Assembly: GCA_005882775.1 (NCBI GenBank)
Contig: VBDY01000129.1
Span: forward strand, 1 to 59,319
Direction: 5' to 3'
Length of the DNA: 59,319 bases
Source of the DNA: Chloroflexota bacterium
GTDB taxonomy: Bacteria > Chloroflexota > Dormibacteria > CF-121
The notes under the pieces: generated by a model
Databases searched by the model: none
Seen by the model: the letters and a program-made list of their open reading frames with translations, nothing else
What the model was told of the DNA's origin: nothing
Program-made: the position numbers and the translations under genes
Shown: piece after piece, positions 16,628-24,753 of the stretch
Position numbering within the stretch: position 1 is the first letter of the stretch
How the letters are laid out: each line of letters starts with the position of its first letter

Positions 16628-17515
16628 ATGGCCAGAGACGGACCATTTGCCGGCCATCCGCATTTTTGGGAGCGGGCGATGTCGCGCCGGCAGTTCCTGG
16701 CAGCATCGGCCGCGGCCTCGGGCGCGGCGATCACGTCTCCGTTGTGGATGCCGGCAATCGTGGAGGCATCCGGCGCCGACCCGGTGCCAATCCCGCCCAA
16801 TCCCGGCTTCTTCGGCTACAGCGTTTCCGGCGGCCCGGGTGCGGAACTCTCGTCGATCTTCAACTTCCGAGGGGTCACGGGAATGGCTACGGTCCAGGGG
16901 AAGGGAACGGGTTGGAACACCGCCACGAGAAAAAAGACCCGGTACTCCTTTGATAGTGACAACCGCTTCATGCAGGGCGAGTACATCGCTGTCAACGGCA
17001 GGCGTCACCGGGGAACCTTCGGCTTCGTCTGACTGGATATCTATGTAGAGGGTCAGGTTGATCCTCTGGCGGACGGGACGCACCAGCGGCACGACTTCGA
17101 TCCGGGGATCACCCCGGACGGCCTGTTCTGGACGTTTCGCATACCGAACAATCGGGTCAGGGTAGAAGCGGGCGACCTGGACCACGGCGCTTCGCTGAGC
17201 CTCCAGGGGCTTTCGCTTTTGGACTACGGCACGCTCGCGAATGCGCTGCTCACGCACGCGACAAAGCCGGTTCGCGCTAGCGCCTCCTTCACCTTGCGAT
17301 GGAGTGGTTCGACCGGGAACACGAGTGCCACCGACCCAGGTCCGAACCGATTCACGTACGAGGGGATCTTCACGCACGCGCGGCTCGCCTGGTCGGCCCG
17401 GGTGCCGAGCCAGCACTTCGCCTTTCAATCAGACCCGGCCAGCACGTCGTTCGAAACCTTCGCGGCGCTCGTCAACGAGCGAAACGGCAGCTTCTCCGAT
17501 ACCGACGACGATTAA
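16628..17515 (+). pseudogene. Tat-exported protein interrupted by one in-frame TGA
   Basis: ATG 16628 has GAGGAGAAGG upstream. The N-terminus contains SRRQFLAASAAASGAA, a twin-arginine signal. Translation stops at TGA 17030-17032 after 134 residues, but the same frame continues cleanly for 160 codons to TAA 17515 (LDIYVEGQVDPL up to SFSDTDDD). Both parts have coherent secreted-protein character and no frameshift. So either a single nonsense mutation (for example TGG to TGA), stop read-through or a base-call error splits one gene of about 295 codons. The function is unknown. Confidence 0.75.
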
Positions 17516-17549
17516 CCCGACGGAGGCGACGGCTGCTTAACCGGCGTTA

Positions 17550-17586
17550 GGGAGGCGCCCGCTGTGGGGGGCCTCCCCTATTTCTG
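17550..17586 (+). terminator. Hairpin terminator between convergent genes
   Basis: GGGAGGC pairs with GCCTCCC around a G-rich loop and is followed by CTATTTCTGT on the plus strand. It lies between the stops of the interrupted Tat gene and the minus-strand gene at 17578. Confidence 0.55.
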
Positions 17587-17838
17587 TCTGCCGCGCTTGC
17601 GGCCGGTCGCCCGGCGCGTCGTTGTCTTGCCGGTAGCTTTCGAGGTTGTGTCGCCAGAGCCCGGCTCGATCACAGCGTCGGCGAGCGCGGCAGCGAGATT
17701 GACCTCGGCCGACGTGGTCGCGGTCGCCACCTCGGCCGCGTTCAACAAGCGGTTTTCGACCTCCGCGGTGACGTCCTTGATGACGTTGCCGGGTTTGACG
17801 TGCTTGGCAGCCTTGCCGGCTTGCCGGGACCGGGCCAT
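17578..17838 (-). CDS. Small basic-tailed hypothetical protein
   Basis: 86 residues. The N-terminus MARSRQAGKAAKHVKPGNVI leads to a helical middle (EVENRLLNAAEVATATTSAEVNLAAALADAVI). The C-terminus is Thr/Lys/Arg-rich (GKTTTRRATGRKRGRQK), suggesting nucleic-acid or envelope polyanion binding. TACAAT lies 6 nt before the ATG with no ribosome binding site, fitting leaderless expression. No family recognised. Confidence 0.6.
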   Translation of the reverse strand: MARSRQAGKAAKHVKPGNVIKDVTAEVENRLLNAAEVATATTSAEVNLAAALADAVIEPGSGDTTSKATGKTTTRRATGRKRGRQK

Positions 17839-17844
17839 AGCTTC

Positions 17845-17850
17845 ATTGTA
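17845..17850 (-). promoter_or_regulatory. -10 hexamer of a leaderless promoter
   Basis: Minus-strand TACAAT ends 6 nt before the ATG at 17838. No Shine-Dalgarno is present. Confidence 0.45.
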
Positions 17851-17874
17851 TGGGCGCCGGCGGCGAGGCCCTGG

Positions 17875-20283
17875 CTAGCCGGGTGATGCGCGGGCTGCGG
17901 CCTGACTGGGCGCTCCGCTACCTGCGGGCGCGCCGCTAACTGCCGGCGCGCTCGCGGATGCCGAACCGGACGCGCTCGGGCTCGGGGTTGCGCTCTCAGA
18001 AGCTGAGGGCAAGATGCTCGGTACGATGCTCGGGACGATGCTGGGGACCAGCGTCGGGGTCGGGTTGGGAGTTGGCGGCGGCGCCTTGCACTCCGTCCCC
18101 GGCAGGTATAGCTCTCTCTCTGAGGAATTTATCGAAGACCGGGCCGATGGCTTCGGGCTGGCCGACGGGCTCGAGGACGAACTGGACGACGAGCTGGCTG
18201 ACGGGCTCGCCGAGGGGCTGGCGTTCGAGCTGTCCGAGCACGGCGGGCCGGAGACCAGGCCGCTCGGCTGCTGGAAAGTTGCCACCGGGATGTTGGCAGC
18301 GCTCAGGCCGTTGTTGATGAAATCCCGGAGCACGCTGCTGCCGACCATGGTCCCGTAGACGCCGTTCATGTTTTGGTTGCCCGGACCGGTATGGCCCACC
18401 CAGGCGCCCATCGCGATATTCGGGCTGTACGCCATCATCCAGGCGTCCCGGTAGTTGTTGGTGGTCCCTGACTTCCCGGCCATCGGGCGGTTCCAGCCAA
18501 GGTTCCACTGGGTCGAATAGTCCTTCAGGATGTAGGTGATCAGGTAGGCCTCCTGTTGCGTCATCACCTGCTTCGGTTGGGGTGGGTTCGGCTTGTCCAG
18601 CGTGTTGCCGTTGCGGTCGGTCACCTCGAGGATGCTGATTGGTGGGTGCTCGGTTCCGCCGGTGGCGAAGACCGAGTAGCCGGCCACGTGGTCGAGCATC
18701 TTGACGTCGCTCGAGCCAATGGCGGTCGTCACCTCGGACTTGAGGTTGGTGGTGATCCCCATCTCGTGAGCGAAGGCGATCACGTTATCGACGCCGGCCT
18801 TCTGCATCGTTTCCAGCGCCGGGATGTTACGGGATAGGAGAAGCGCCTTGTGGGCGGTGATCTTGCCCATGTCACGGAAGTCGAAATCGTGAAACCGCCC
18901 GTTTGCGAAGTGCCTGGAGGTGTCGTCGAGGATGTCGCCCATGGTCATGGTGTGATCCTTGAAGGCCGTCTCGTAGGCATAGGGCTTGAAGGACGAACCC
19001 GGCTGGCGCAGTCCGTCCGCGGCCACGTTGAACTGTCCGTTGATCGTGTTGTTGTAAAAATCGACCGAGCCCACCATGGCCAGGATCTGGCCGGTCTTCG
19101 GGTCGATGGCGACGAGGTCTCCGTTATCCGCGCCCAGCGGACCGAGGCGTTGAATGCCCAGCTCGACCGCGTGCTGGGCGGCCCGCTGCAGGTTGAGGTC
19201 GAGGCTGGTCTTGACCACGAAGCCGCCGTGCTCGACGGTGTTTGCGCCGTAGCTCTGCTCCAGCTGCTGGAACACGTAGTCGACGAAGTGGGGCGCCTGG
19301 GTTGTCCGCTGTTCCTTGAAGGTGAAGGTGAGCTTCTCAGCCTTGGCCTGGTCGGCCTGGTCCTGGGTGATCATCTGCGAGCTGACCATGGCGTCCAGGA
19401 CGACCGCCTGCCGCTGTTGGGCTCGGTCCGGGTGGGCCAGCGGGTCGTAATAGGTCGGCCCGTTGGGGAGACCGGCCAGGAGTGAGGCTTCGGCCAGGGT
19501 CAGGTCTTTCGCATGCTTCCCGAAATAGACCTGCGATGCCGCCTCGATGCCGGTGGCATGGTGGCCGTAGAAAATGGTGTTCAGGTACAGCTCCAGGATC
19601 TGGTCTTTGGAGTAGCGCTGCTCGAGGGCGGTGGCCAGCAGCAGCTCGCGGAACTTCCGCAGCGGCGTCTTTTGGGGCGATTGCAGGATGGCGATCTTGG
19701 CCAGCTGCTGGGTGATCGTGCTAGCCCCCTGCTCGGGCCGCCGGGCGATGACATCCACGAAGAAGGCCTTCACCACCCTGCCCCAGTCGACGCCGTGGTG
19801 CTGGTAGAAATGGCGGTCCTCGACCGCGATCGTGGCGTTCTTCAGCTTCTCGCTGATGTCGGCGAGCTTGACGGGGGTCACCCTGCTCCCCTGGGCGTTA
19901 CGCTCTTCGATCAGGTTGCCGTGCCGGTCGACGATCGCGACCGAGCCAGCGGTCAGGTCGAGCTTGGTCGGGTCGGGCAGCGTGGCGTATGCGTAGAGGA
20001 CCACGCCGATGAAGAGCAGCCCCAGGACGGCGACCGCGATGGCTCCATACTTGACGAGGTCGCGGCCGCTCGGCGGCCACCAACCCAGCGGTGGTCGCCA
20101 GCCGGCCGGCCGCGTCTTGCCGCTGCGTGTCCGTCGGGCTGGGCCGGGCCTGCCTGGAGAAGGCGCGGCTTCTGGGACCGCCGCAACCTCGGGGCCGGGC
20201 CCGCTCTCGGGCTTTGGCACCTCACGCGTGTGGGGCGTCCGCGAAATCGGCCGGCCGTTGTCCTCCGGAACCCGGTCAGCCAT
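17875..20283 (-). CDS. Class A penicillin-binding protein (transglycosylase/transpeptidase)
   Basis: 802 residues. A cytosolic Pro/Arg-rich head and one transmembrane anchor (about 78-100) are followed by a GT51 transglycosylase domain with EDRHFYQHHGVDW (Glu155) and QGASTITQQLAK. The transpeptidase domain has S430-S-F-K433, S484-R-N and K604-S-G-T. The last 130 residues are low-complexity Ser/Pro/Ala with short PSIVPSIVPSILPS repeats, probably a cell-wall linker. It polymerises and cross-links peptidoglycan. It is the last gene of an envelope operon with a DUF3618 protein and a holin-like protein. Confidence 0.93.
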   Translation of the reverse strand: MADRVPEDNGRPISRTPHTREVPKPESGPGPEVAAVPEAAPSPGRPGPARRTRSGKTRPAGWRPPLGWWPPSGRDLVKYGAIAVAVLGLLFIGVVLYAYATLPDPTKLDLTAGSVAIVDRHGNLIEERNAQGSRVTPVKLADISEKLKNATIAVEDRHFYQHHGVDWGRVVKAFFVDVIARRPEQGASTITQQLAKIAILQSPQKTPLRKFRELLLATALEQRYSKDQILELYLNTIFYGHHATGIEAASQVYFGKHAKDLTLAEASLLAGLPNGPTYYDPLAHPDRAQQRQAVVLDAMVSSQMITQDQADQAKAEKLTFTFKEQRTTQAPHFVDYVFQQLEQSYGANTVEHGGFVVKTSLDLNLQRAAQHAVELGIQRLGPLGADNGDLVAIDPKTGQILAMVGSVDFYNNTINGQFNVAADGLRQPGSSFKPYAYETAFKDHTMTMGDILDDTSRHFANGRFHDFDFRDMGKITAHKALLLSRNIPALETMQKAGVDNVIAFAHEMGITTNLKSEVTTAIGSSDVKMLDHVAGYSVFATGGTEHPPISILEVTDRNGNTLDKPNPPQPKQVMTQQEAYLITYILKDYSTQWNLGWNRPMAGKSGTTNNYRDAWMMAYSPNIAMGAWVGHTGPGNQNMNGVYGTMVGSSVLRDFINNGLSAANIPVATFQQPSGLVSGPPCSDSSNASPSASPSASSSSSSSSSPSASPKPSARSSINSSERELYLPGTECKAPPPTPNPTPTLVPSIVPSIVPSILPSASESATPSPSASGSASASAPAVSGAPAGSGAPSQAAARASPG

Positions 20284-20304
20284 GGAAACCCCGAGTAGCC
20301 CTGC

Positions 20305-20811
20305 TTATCGCTTCTTGGATACCGCGGCCCGGCCGCGCTCCTGCGGGCTGCTCGCTCCGCTGATGATCTTTCGCGCATAGCCGGCGGCCAGTGCGGTCAG
20401 TGCCGCCTCCAGTGCGCTGACCAGCAGCCGCTGGGCAACGCTCTCACGGCGCTCGACCTGGGCCTGTTTGCTCTTGCTGTCCGCGCGGATGATCCGCCTC
20501 TGAGCCGTGGCCCAGGCGCGAGCATCGTCGGTGAAGTCGTTGACCCGGTCGCGCAGGTCGTTCAGCTTTAGCTTGCGCACGAGCCGCTCGGCGGCGGAGC
20601 GCTGGGTGCGCCGTCGGTATGCCAGGACCGAAAGCCCGGCGATCCCGAAGAGAAGCGCAGCGGTCGACAACTGCACCACGCGATTCGTCTGAAGCTGGGT
20701 GCGGACGTCGAGGTTGCGCTTCGCCTTCAGCTGGATGGCGTCGAGCGTCTGGGTGAGGTGCTCCCGGGTCCTCTCTACTTCCCGTTGCGCTTGAGTAGAT
20801 GTTTGGCCCAT
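20305..20811 (-). CDS. DUF3618-like membrane protein
   Basis: 168 residues from ATG 20811, preceded by GAAGGAGGATGCC. The N-terminal QAQREVERTREHLTQTLDAIQLK is the typical DUF3618 start. One transmembrane segment follows at about 52-70 (LSTAALLFGIAGLSVLAY), then a long charged helix. DUF3618 proteins occur next to phage-holin-III-like proteins in many terrabacteria, probably in envelope homeostasis. The gene overlaps the holin-like gene by 37 nt, and the PBP gene follows 21 nt after its stop. Confidence 0.82.
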   Translation of the reverse strand: MGQTSTQAQREVERTREHLTQTLDAIQLKAKRNLDVRTQLQTNRVVQLSTAALLFGIAGLSVLAYRRRTQRSAAERLVRKLKLNDLRDRVNDFTDDARAWATAQRRIIRADSKSKQAQVERRESVAQRLLVSALEAALTALAAGYARKIISGASSPQERGRAAVSKKR

Positions 20812-21173
20812 TCGGCATCCTCCTTCAATGTGGTCATGGTCTTGGGCGGCGCCCCGACCTTCAGCAGGCCCTTGCCAACCAGTGCCAGCACGATGGCCAG
20901 AACCAGGAATATTGCCGTCTCGATGGCGCCCACCAGGACATGCGGCTCGATCAGGAGCGCGATCGTGACCAGGCCCAGCACGACGAACAGGAGTGCGCAC
21001 AGGGCTGCGGCGGCGAGCAGGATGGCAGCCTTCACGTTGCTGACCAGCATCTCCCGCACCTCGATCTTGGCCAGCTGGATCTCCTGCTGGACAAGCCGAA
21101 CCACGTCTTCGACCGCCACCCGGGCCAGGTCGATCAGACCGTGTTTGCCGTCGGGGGCCGTAGCAGTCTGCAT
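20775..21173 (-). CDS. Phage holin superfamily III-like protein (Actino_holin type)
   Basis: 132 residues. A helical start (LIDLARVAVEDVVRLVQQEIQLAKIEVREML) is followed by two hydrophobic segments at about 49-72 and 78-100, then a charged tail. This matches chromosomally encoded holin-III/DUF1469 proteins, which are usually not lysis proteins but envelope stress-related. It is the first gene of the operon with DUF3618 and class A PBP. GGAAGGAGG precedes the ATG, and a TTGACG-18-TATAAT promoter lies at 21218-21247. Confidence 0.82.
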   Translation of the reverse strand: MQTATAPDGKHGLIDLARVAVEDVVRLVQQEIQLAKIEVREMLVSNVKAAILLAAAALCALLFVVLGLVTIALLIEPHVLVGAIETAIFLVLAIVLALVGKGLLKVGAPPKTMTTLKEDAEWAKHLLKRNGK

Positions 21174-21207
21174 GACGCGCCCTCCTTCCTTGGAGCGAAC
21201 TCTGTCG

Positions 21208-21230
21208 AACTCAAATCATTATATTGAGTT
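21208..21230. promoter_or_regulatory. Inverted repeat overlapping the -10 of the envelope operon
   Basis: AACTCAA and TTGAGTT form a perfect 7-bp inverted repeat with a 9-nt spacer that contains the TATAAT box (minus strand). The geometry fits a dimeric repressor operator. Confidence 0.5.
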
Positions 21231-21247
21231 TGTCACTTAACCGTCAA
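21218..21247 (-). promoter_or_regulatory. Promoter of the holin-DUF3618-PBP operon
   Basis: Minus strand TTGACG, 18 nt, TATAAT. The -10 is a perfect consensus and transcription would start about 40 nt before the ATG at 21173. Confidence 0.7.
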
Positions 21248-21272
21248 AGCCGTACCCGGTTATTATGCCCAC

Positions 21273-21479
21273 ATGGAGCAACAAATTCCCGGCACGCCCG
21301 ACCCGGCGATCACCAATCCTGGCCAACCGCGAGTCCCTGATCCGCAGGGGCCGGAGCTCGCCCCGGAGCCGAACCGGCCGGAAATCCAGGAGCCGCCGCC
21401 CGCCCCTGTTGAGGTGCCTCAGCCCGGAATCAACCGGCCCGAGATCCAGCGACCGACGTATCCCGGCCACCAATCCTAA
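21273..21479 (+). CDS. Proline-rich small protein
   Basis: 68 residues, of which about 30 percent are proline, with repeated NRPEIQ and P-x-P motifs (MEQQIPGTPDPAITNPGQ at the start). No signal peptide or fold is evident. TATTAT lies 6 nt before ATG with no ribosome binding site, so it would be leaderless. A terminator follows the stop. A real but disordered peptide is likely; overlapping frames without such a promoter are less plausible. Confidence 0.5.
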   Translation: MEQQIPGTPDPAITNPGQPRVPDPQGPELAPEPNRPEIQEPPPAPVEVPQPGINRPEIQRPTYPGHQS

Positions 21480-21484
21480 TAGCT

Positions 21485-21525
21485 GGCCCTCCCCCGGGGA
21501 GAGAGCGGGGTGAGGGCCCTTCTTG
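21485..21525 (+). terminator. Hairpin terminator after the proline-rich gene
   Basis: GGCCCTCCCCC pairs with a GGGG-TGAGGGCC arm and is followed by CTTCTTG. It ends just before or within the promoter of the cupredoxin gene. Confidence 0.55.
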
Positions 21526-21551
21526 ACTTTCCCTTAGTAACCTCCCATAGT
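21523..21551 (+). promoter_or_regulatory. Promoter of the cupredoxin gene
   Basis: TTGACT and CATAGT are spaced by 17 nt. The downstream gene starts at 21604 with GGAGGACAGGAGGGAAGA as ribosome binding region. Confidence 0.45.
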
Positions 21552-21603
21552 TCTCCAAGGTCACCTAGGGTGACGCTCTGGACACGGAGGACAGGAGGGA
21601 AGA

Positions 21604-22950
21604 ATGGGGAAACGCACCTTCTCAGTGGGTGGGCTGTTGGTGTCGTCGGCGATGGTCGCCGGCTTTTTCGGTAGCTCGATCACAGCCAGCGCGACCTCGA
21701 CCACCTACACGATTGGCGTGGACAACGCCACGCCGAACGGCCACGACTTCGAGTACGTCGACTTTTTCCCGCGTGGTCTCCCTCTGGATGATTCCGGAGC
21801 AAGCCCGACGCTGATCCCTGATGGGGCCACCCTGGACTTTGCCTGGAACCCAGGTTCCCCAGACGGCTTCCATACGGCGACGTTGCTGAAGGCAGGAACG
21901 GCCCCCGGCCCGAACACATGGGGCAGCGATCACCCAGTCGCGGTTCCCGACAGTGACGATGGCACTGGAAAGCTTCAGTTGAATCCGGCGATCCTGGCGC
22001 CGGGGCCCGATCCATCGTGCGGGCACGATGTGGGCAGCCCCTGCCACTACGGCGGTGGTACCGAGCTGAACTCCGGCGCGCAGCCCACAGCAACCGGAGC
22101 CCACTACTTCGTCAATATCTCCCTCGACACAAGCTCCCCGACGACGGTCCACTTTGTCTGCCTGATCCACCCGGGGATGCAGGGCGCCGTCACGGTCGTG
22201 CCAGCTAATTCTGAGGCTTCGCCGCTCACCCCGGCGCAGGTCTCGGCAGCGGCGGCGGCTCAATACACTGCCGACAATACGGAAGCATTCGCGGCTGAAA
22301 ACGCGGCAAACAGTGCGGCCGTGACGACGAGCGCCGACGGCTCGCGCACCATCACCATGACGGCGGGGACGGCAAGCCAGCACGTCGAAGTTGCCGAGAT
22401 GCTGCCCAGCCAGGTCCGGGTCAGACAGGGCGATCGCGTGAAGTGGGTCACGAAAACGAGGTCCGATATTCATACGGTCACCTTCCCCAACGGCGCCGGT
22501 TCAAATAGCGTCGACCCGATTCCGTTCGTCTGTGAGGGGACAGGCGCAGTGGACACGGCCGCCAATCCGGCGGCAGGCCCTCCCGCGTTTGGCTGTGCCT
22601 CACCCGACAAGGTCGAGAATCACCTCATCCCGGGTCCTCTGGGGCCGCGGGCGATCACCAGCACCTCGACCGTCGCCTCGTCTGGGATCCTGGCCAACGC
22701 GCCGGCACCCTTCCCGAACAACTTCACGTTCACCTTCCCGAGAACGGGAACCTTTGCCTATATGTGCCGGATCCACGACCACATGGTCGGGACGGTCGTG
22801 GTTAGTGCCGCCAGCCGGCTCGCACAGACGGGCCGTGGACCTACCTCCGGCTCAAGTCCCCTGCCGTTTGGTGCCCTTCTTGGAGGATTTGCCCTTCTGC
22901 TCGGGCTCGGACTTCTGGCAACACGGAGGCTGAGCTCCACGCGTCGCTGA
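21604..22950 (+). CDS. Exported double-cupredoxin protein with LAQTG sortase-type tail
   Basis: 448 residues with an N-terminal Sec signal ending near ITASA. Two blue-copper-type domains can be seen. The first ends in FVCLIHPGMQG (Cys, His, Met ligands) near residue 200. The second, at about 255-400, ends in YMCRIHDHMVG. The C-terminus has LAQTGRG, then a hydrophobic segment (PFGALLGGFALLLGLGLLA) and RRLSSTRR, the layout of a sortase substrate with the LAxTG variant used by class E sortases. It probably carries electrons or copper at the cell surface and is covalently wall-anchored. No sortase gene is in the window. Confidence 0.85.
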   Translation: MGKRTFSVGGLLVSSAMVAGFFGSSITASATSTTYTIGVDNATPNGHDFEYVDFFPRGLPLDDSGASPTLIPDGATLDFAWNPGSPDGFHTATLLKAGTAPGPNTWGSDHPVAVPDSDDGTGKLQLNPAILAPGPDPSCGHDVGSPCHYGGGTELNSGAQPTATGAHYFVNISLDTSSPTTVHFVCLIHPGMQGAVTVVPANSEASPLTPAQVSAAAAAQYTADNTEAFAAENAANSAAVTTSADGSRTITMTAGTASQHVEVAEMLPSQVRVRQGDRVKWVTKTRSDIHTVTFPNGAGSNSVDPIPFVCEGTGAVDTAANPAAGPPAFGCASPDKVENHLIPGPLGPRAITSTSTVASSGILANAPAPFPNNFTFTFPRTGTFAYMCRIHDHMVGTVVVSAASRLAQTGRGPTSGSSPLPFGALLGGFALLLGLGLLATRRLSSTRR

Positions 22951-22962
22951 CTTACCGAATGG

Positions 22963-23005
22963 GAAGAGGCTTCGCCGGCGGTCCGGCGGGGCCTCTTTTC
23001 GTTTT
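22963..23005 (+). terminator. Rho-independent terminator after the cupredoxin gene
   Basis: AAGAGGC pairs with GCCTCTT around a GC-rich inner stem and is followed by TTCGTTTTG. It is a good intrinsic terminator. Confidence 0.8.
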
Positions 23006-23030
23006 GTGGACTTCCTATCTTTCGGGAATA

Positions 23031-23714
23031 ATGGATGCACTGATCGCTAGCATCCCCGGGGTTCGGGGCGCCCAGGCGTATTTATACGAAGGCTCAGGCG
23101 GCCTGGCCGTCATCGACCCCGGCTACACCGGTAGCTTCAGGGCGGTCCTTCGATTTCTGGCCGAACACGGTCGCGCCGCGCAGGAGCTGCGCTGGGTGAT
23201 CCTGACTCACCACCACGTGGACCACGGCGGGACCGCGCTGGCGCTCTGCCAGGCGACTGGTGCCCGTCTGGCCCTCCACGCGGACGACGCGCCCTACCTG
23301 GTCCCGGGCCGGCCCAGGGAGCGGATGACCGGTTGGGGGCTGATCGACGTGATTCCCGCCGGCCTGGCGCAGTACCTGATGACCTGTGCGGCCTGCGAGA
23401 CGACCAGGCTCTACGAGGGCGATACGATTGCCGGCCTCCGCGTCATCCATGCACCGGGCCATACGCCCGGCAGCATCTGCCTGTTCGCGCCAGAAGAATC
23501 GGCGCTCTTCCTCGGTGACGTACTGAACAACCAGCGCGGGTTGGCCCGGCCCCCATGGACAGTCAACTACAACCATCGCCGGGCGCAGAGAGCGCCGCTT
23601 CGCCTATCGGGACTGACCTTCGAGCGCGCCTACTTCGGTCACGGCAGCCCGCTTCTACACGACGCCTCGGGCTTGATCGCCGGATACCTTGGCGCTCGTT
23701 TGCACCTCCAGTAG
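23031..23714 (+). CDS. Metallo-beta-lactamase-fold hydrolase
   Basis: 227 residues from ATG 23031, which follows TATCTT at 23016 by 9 nt without a ribosome binding site. The metal motif THHHVDHG supplies His60, His62, Asp64 and His65. Further ligands come from APGHTPGS and LFLGDV. No signal peptide. Glyoxalase II-like or lactonase-like chemistry is likely; the substrate is unknown. Its 3' end overlaps the convergent phosphodiesterase gene by 60 nt. Confidence 0.87.
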   Translation: MDALIASIPGVRGAQAYLYEGSGGLAVIDPGYTGSFRAVLRFLAEHGRAAQELRWVILTHHHVDHGGTALALCQATGARLALHADDAPYLVPGRPRERMTGWGLIDVIPAGLAQYLMTCAACETTRLYEGDTIAGLRVIHAPGHTPGSICLFAPEESALFLGDVLNNQRGLARPPWTVNYNHRRAQRAPLRLSGLTFERAYFGHGSPLLHDASGLIAGYLGARLHLQ

Positions 23715-24743
23715 ATCCAGGATCACGCCAGCCCAGGTCGCCAGGTGGGGACGCCGGCGTGCAATCGCCGACGCGATTCGCGGCACTGCTCCATGGCCGC
23801 CGCCTACGATGGCCACGGTGCGGGCGGTCGCCGGGCCTCCGTGAAAGCCTCCTGAGGGATGCGCTGGTGCGGCAAAGATCCATCCGGGTCGAGCGCCCAG
23901 GATCAAGAGCTCGGGGCCGCCAGGTTGCCAGCTCGCCACCCCGTCGACCCGAGCCAGGACATTTCCCGCGCGCTCCTGCGGAATCCCGGGTCGCAGATGG
24001 ACCAGGGCGGCACCGCCGTCCGGGATGACGCCGTCGGACAGCTCGGCAAATCCCGGGTCGGCCGTCAAATCGATCGGAGGCGTTGGGGTCCGAGCCTCCA
24101 TGTCGTGGTCGGAGACGATGATGACCACGGTCTGCGACCAGACCGGTTGCAGTGCGTCGAGCAGCTCGCCGACCAGTCCGTCTGTCTGCTGGTAACAGGT
24201 CAAGGCGGCCTCGCTCTCGGGCCCCTGGTCATGTCCCACCGTGTCGGCTTCGTTGATGTGTCCGAAGACGAACGGGATGTCGCGGTCCTCCAGGACCTTC
24301 AGGAGATGAGGGCGTACGGCCGCGTTGGCCGGGTAGCCGTGGGCGTCGAGGGGCACGCCTTCGGGAATCGCATCATCGGGAGGCCAGCGAAAGCCGGCGG
24401 CCCTGGTGCAGAGCAGCCCGCGGTCGTCTCCCATCACCGCGGCTGTCCGCAGCCCGGCCGCGGCCAGTCGCTCGAAGATGGTCGGCGCAGTTGGTATACG
24501 GCTGCCGGCCCAGTCGGGCAAATCGGCAAACCTCCAGGCAGTCGTCCGGACACCGTGCCGTTCGGGGAGCTGACCGGTGAGCAGCGTGCAGAAGCCCGGG
24601 TCCGTCGAAGAGGGGAGGGAGGTCACCCCGCCCTCGGGCGCTCGACCGCCCTCCTGGGCCAGGCGCCACATGCGCGGCGTGAGATCGGGCCGAATGGCGC
24701 GGTGGGGGAACCCGTCGAGCCCGAGGAGCACGACCCGGGTCAC
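23655..24743 (-). CDS. Alkaline phosphatase superfamily phosphodiesterase/pyrophosphatase
   Basis: 362 residues, GTG start. The N-terminal metal-binding LLGLDGFP and nucleophile region SSTDPGFCTLLTGQLPERHGV match type I phosphodiesterase/nucleotide pyrophosphatase proteins. Later ligands are visible in HINEADTVGHD and SDHDME. It is the last gene of an ABC importer operon (10 nt after the ATPase gene), so it probably cleaves the imported phosphorus-containing compound. Cytoplasmic, since no signal peptide is present. Confidence 0.82.
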   Translation of the reverse strand: MTRVVLLGLDGFPHRAIRPDLTPRMWRLAQEGGRAPEGGVTSLPSSTDPGFCTLLTGQLPERHGVRTTAWRFADLPDWAGSRIPTAPTIFERLAAAGLRTAAVMGDDRGLLCTRAAGFRWPPDDAIPEGVPLDAHGYPANAAVRPHLLKVLEDRDIPFVFGHINEADTVGHDQGPESEAALTCYQQTDGLVGELLDALQPVWSQTVVIIVSDHDMEARTPTPPIDLTADPGFAELSDGVIPDGGAALVHLRPGIPQERAGNVLARVDGVASWQPGGPELLILGARPGWIFAAPAHPSGGFHGGPATARTVAIVGGGHGAVPRIASAIARRRPHLATWAGVILDLLEVQTSAKVSGDQARGVV

Positions 24744-24753
24744 CGCGCTTTGC

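Noticed and set aside
17030-17032. Selenocysteine at the in-frame TGA
   Set aside because: No SECIS-like stem directly downstream was evident and no selenoprotein genes are in the window.
18014-18060. Short tandem repeat as a CRISPR or VNTR array
   Set aside because: It encodes the PSIVPSILPS-type linker of the PBP tail; too short and without spacers.
18850-20298. Long plus-strand ORFs across the class A PBP gene
   Set aside because: Antisense shadows; the minus strand holds all catalytic motifs.
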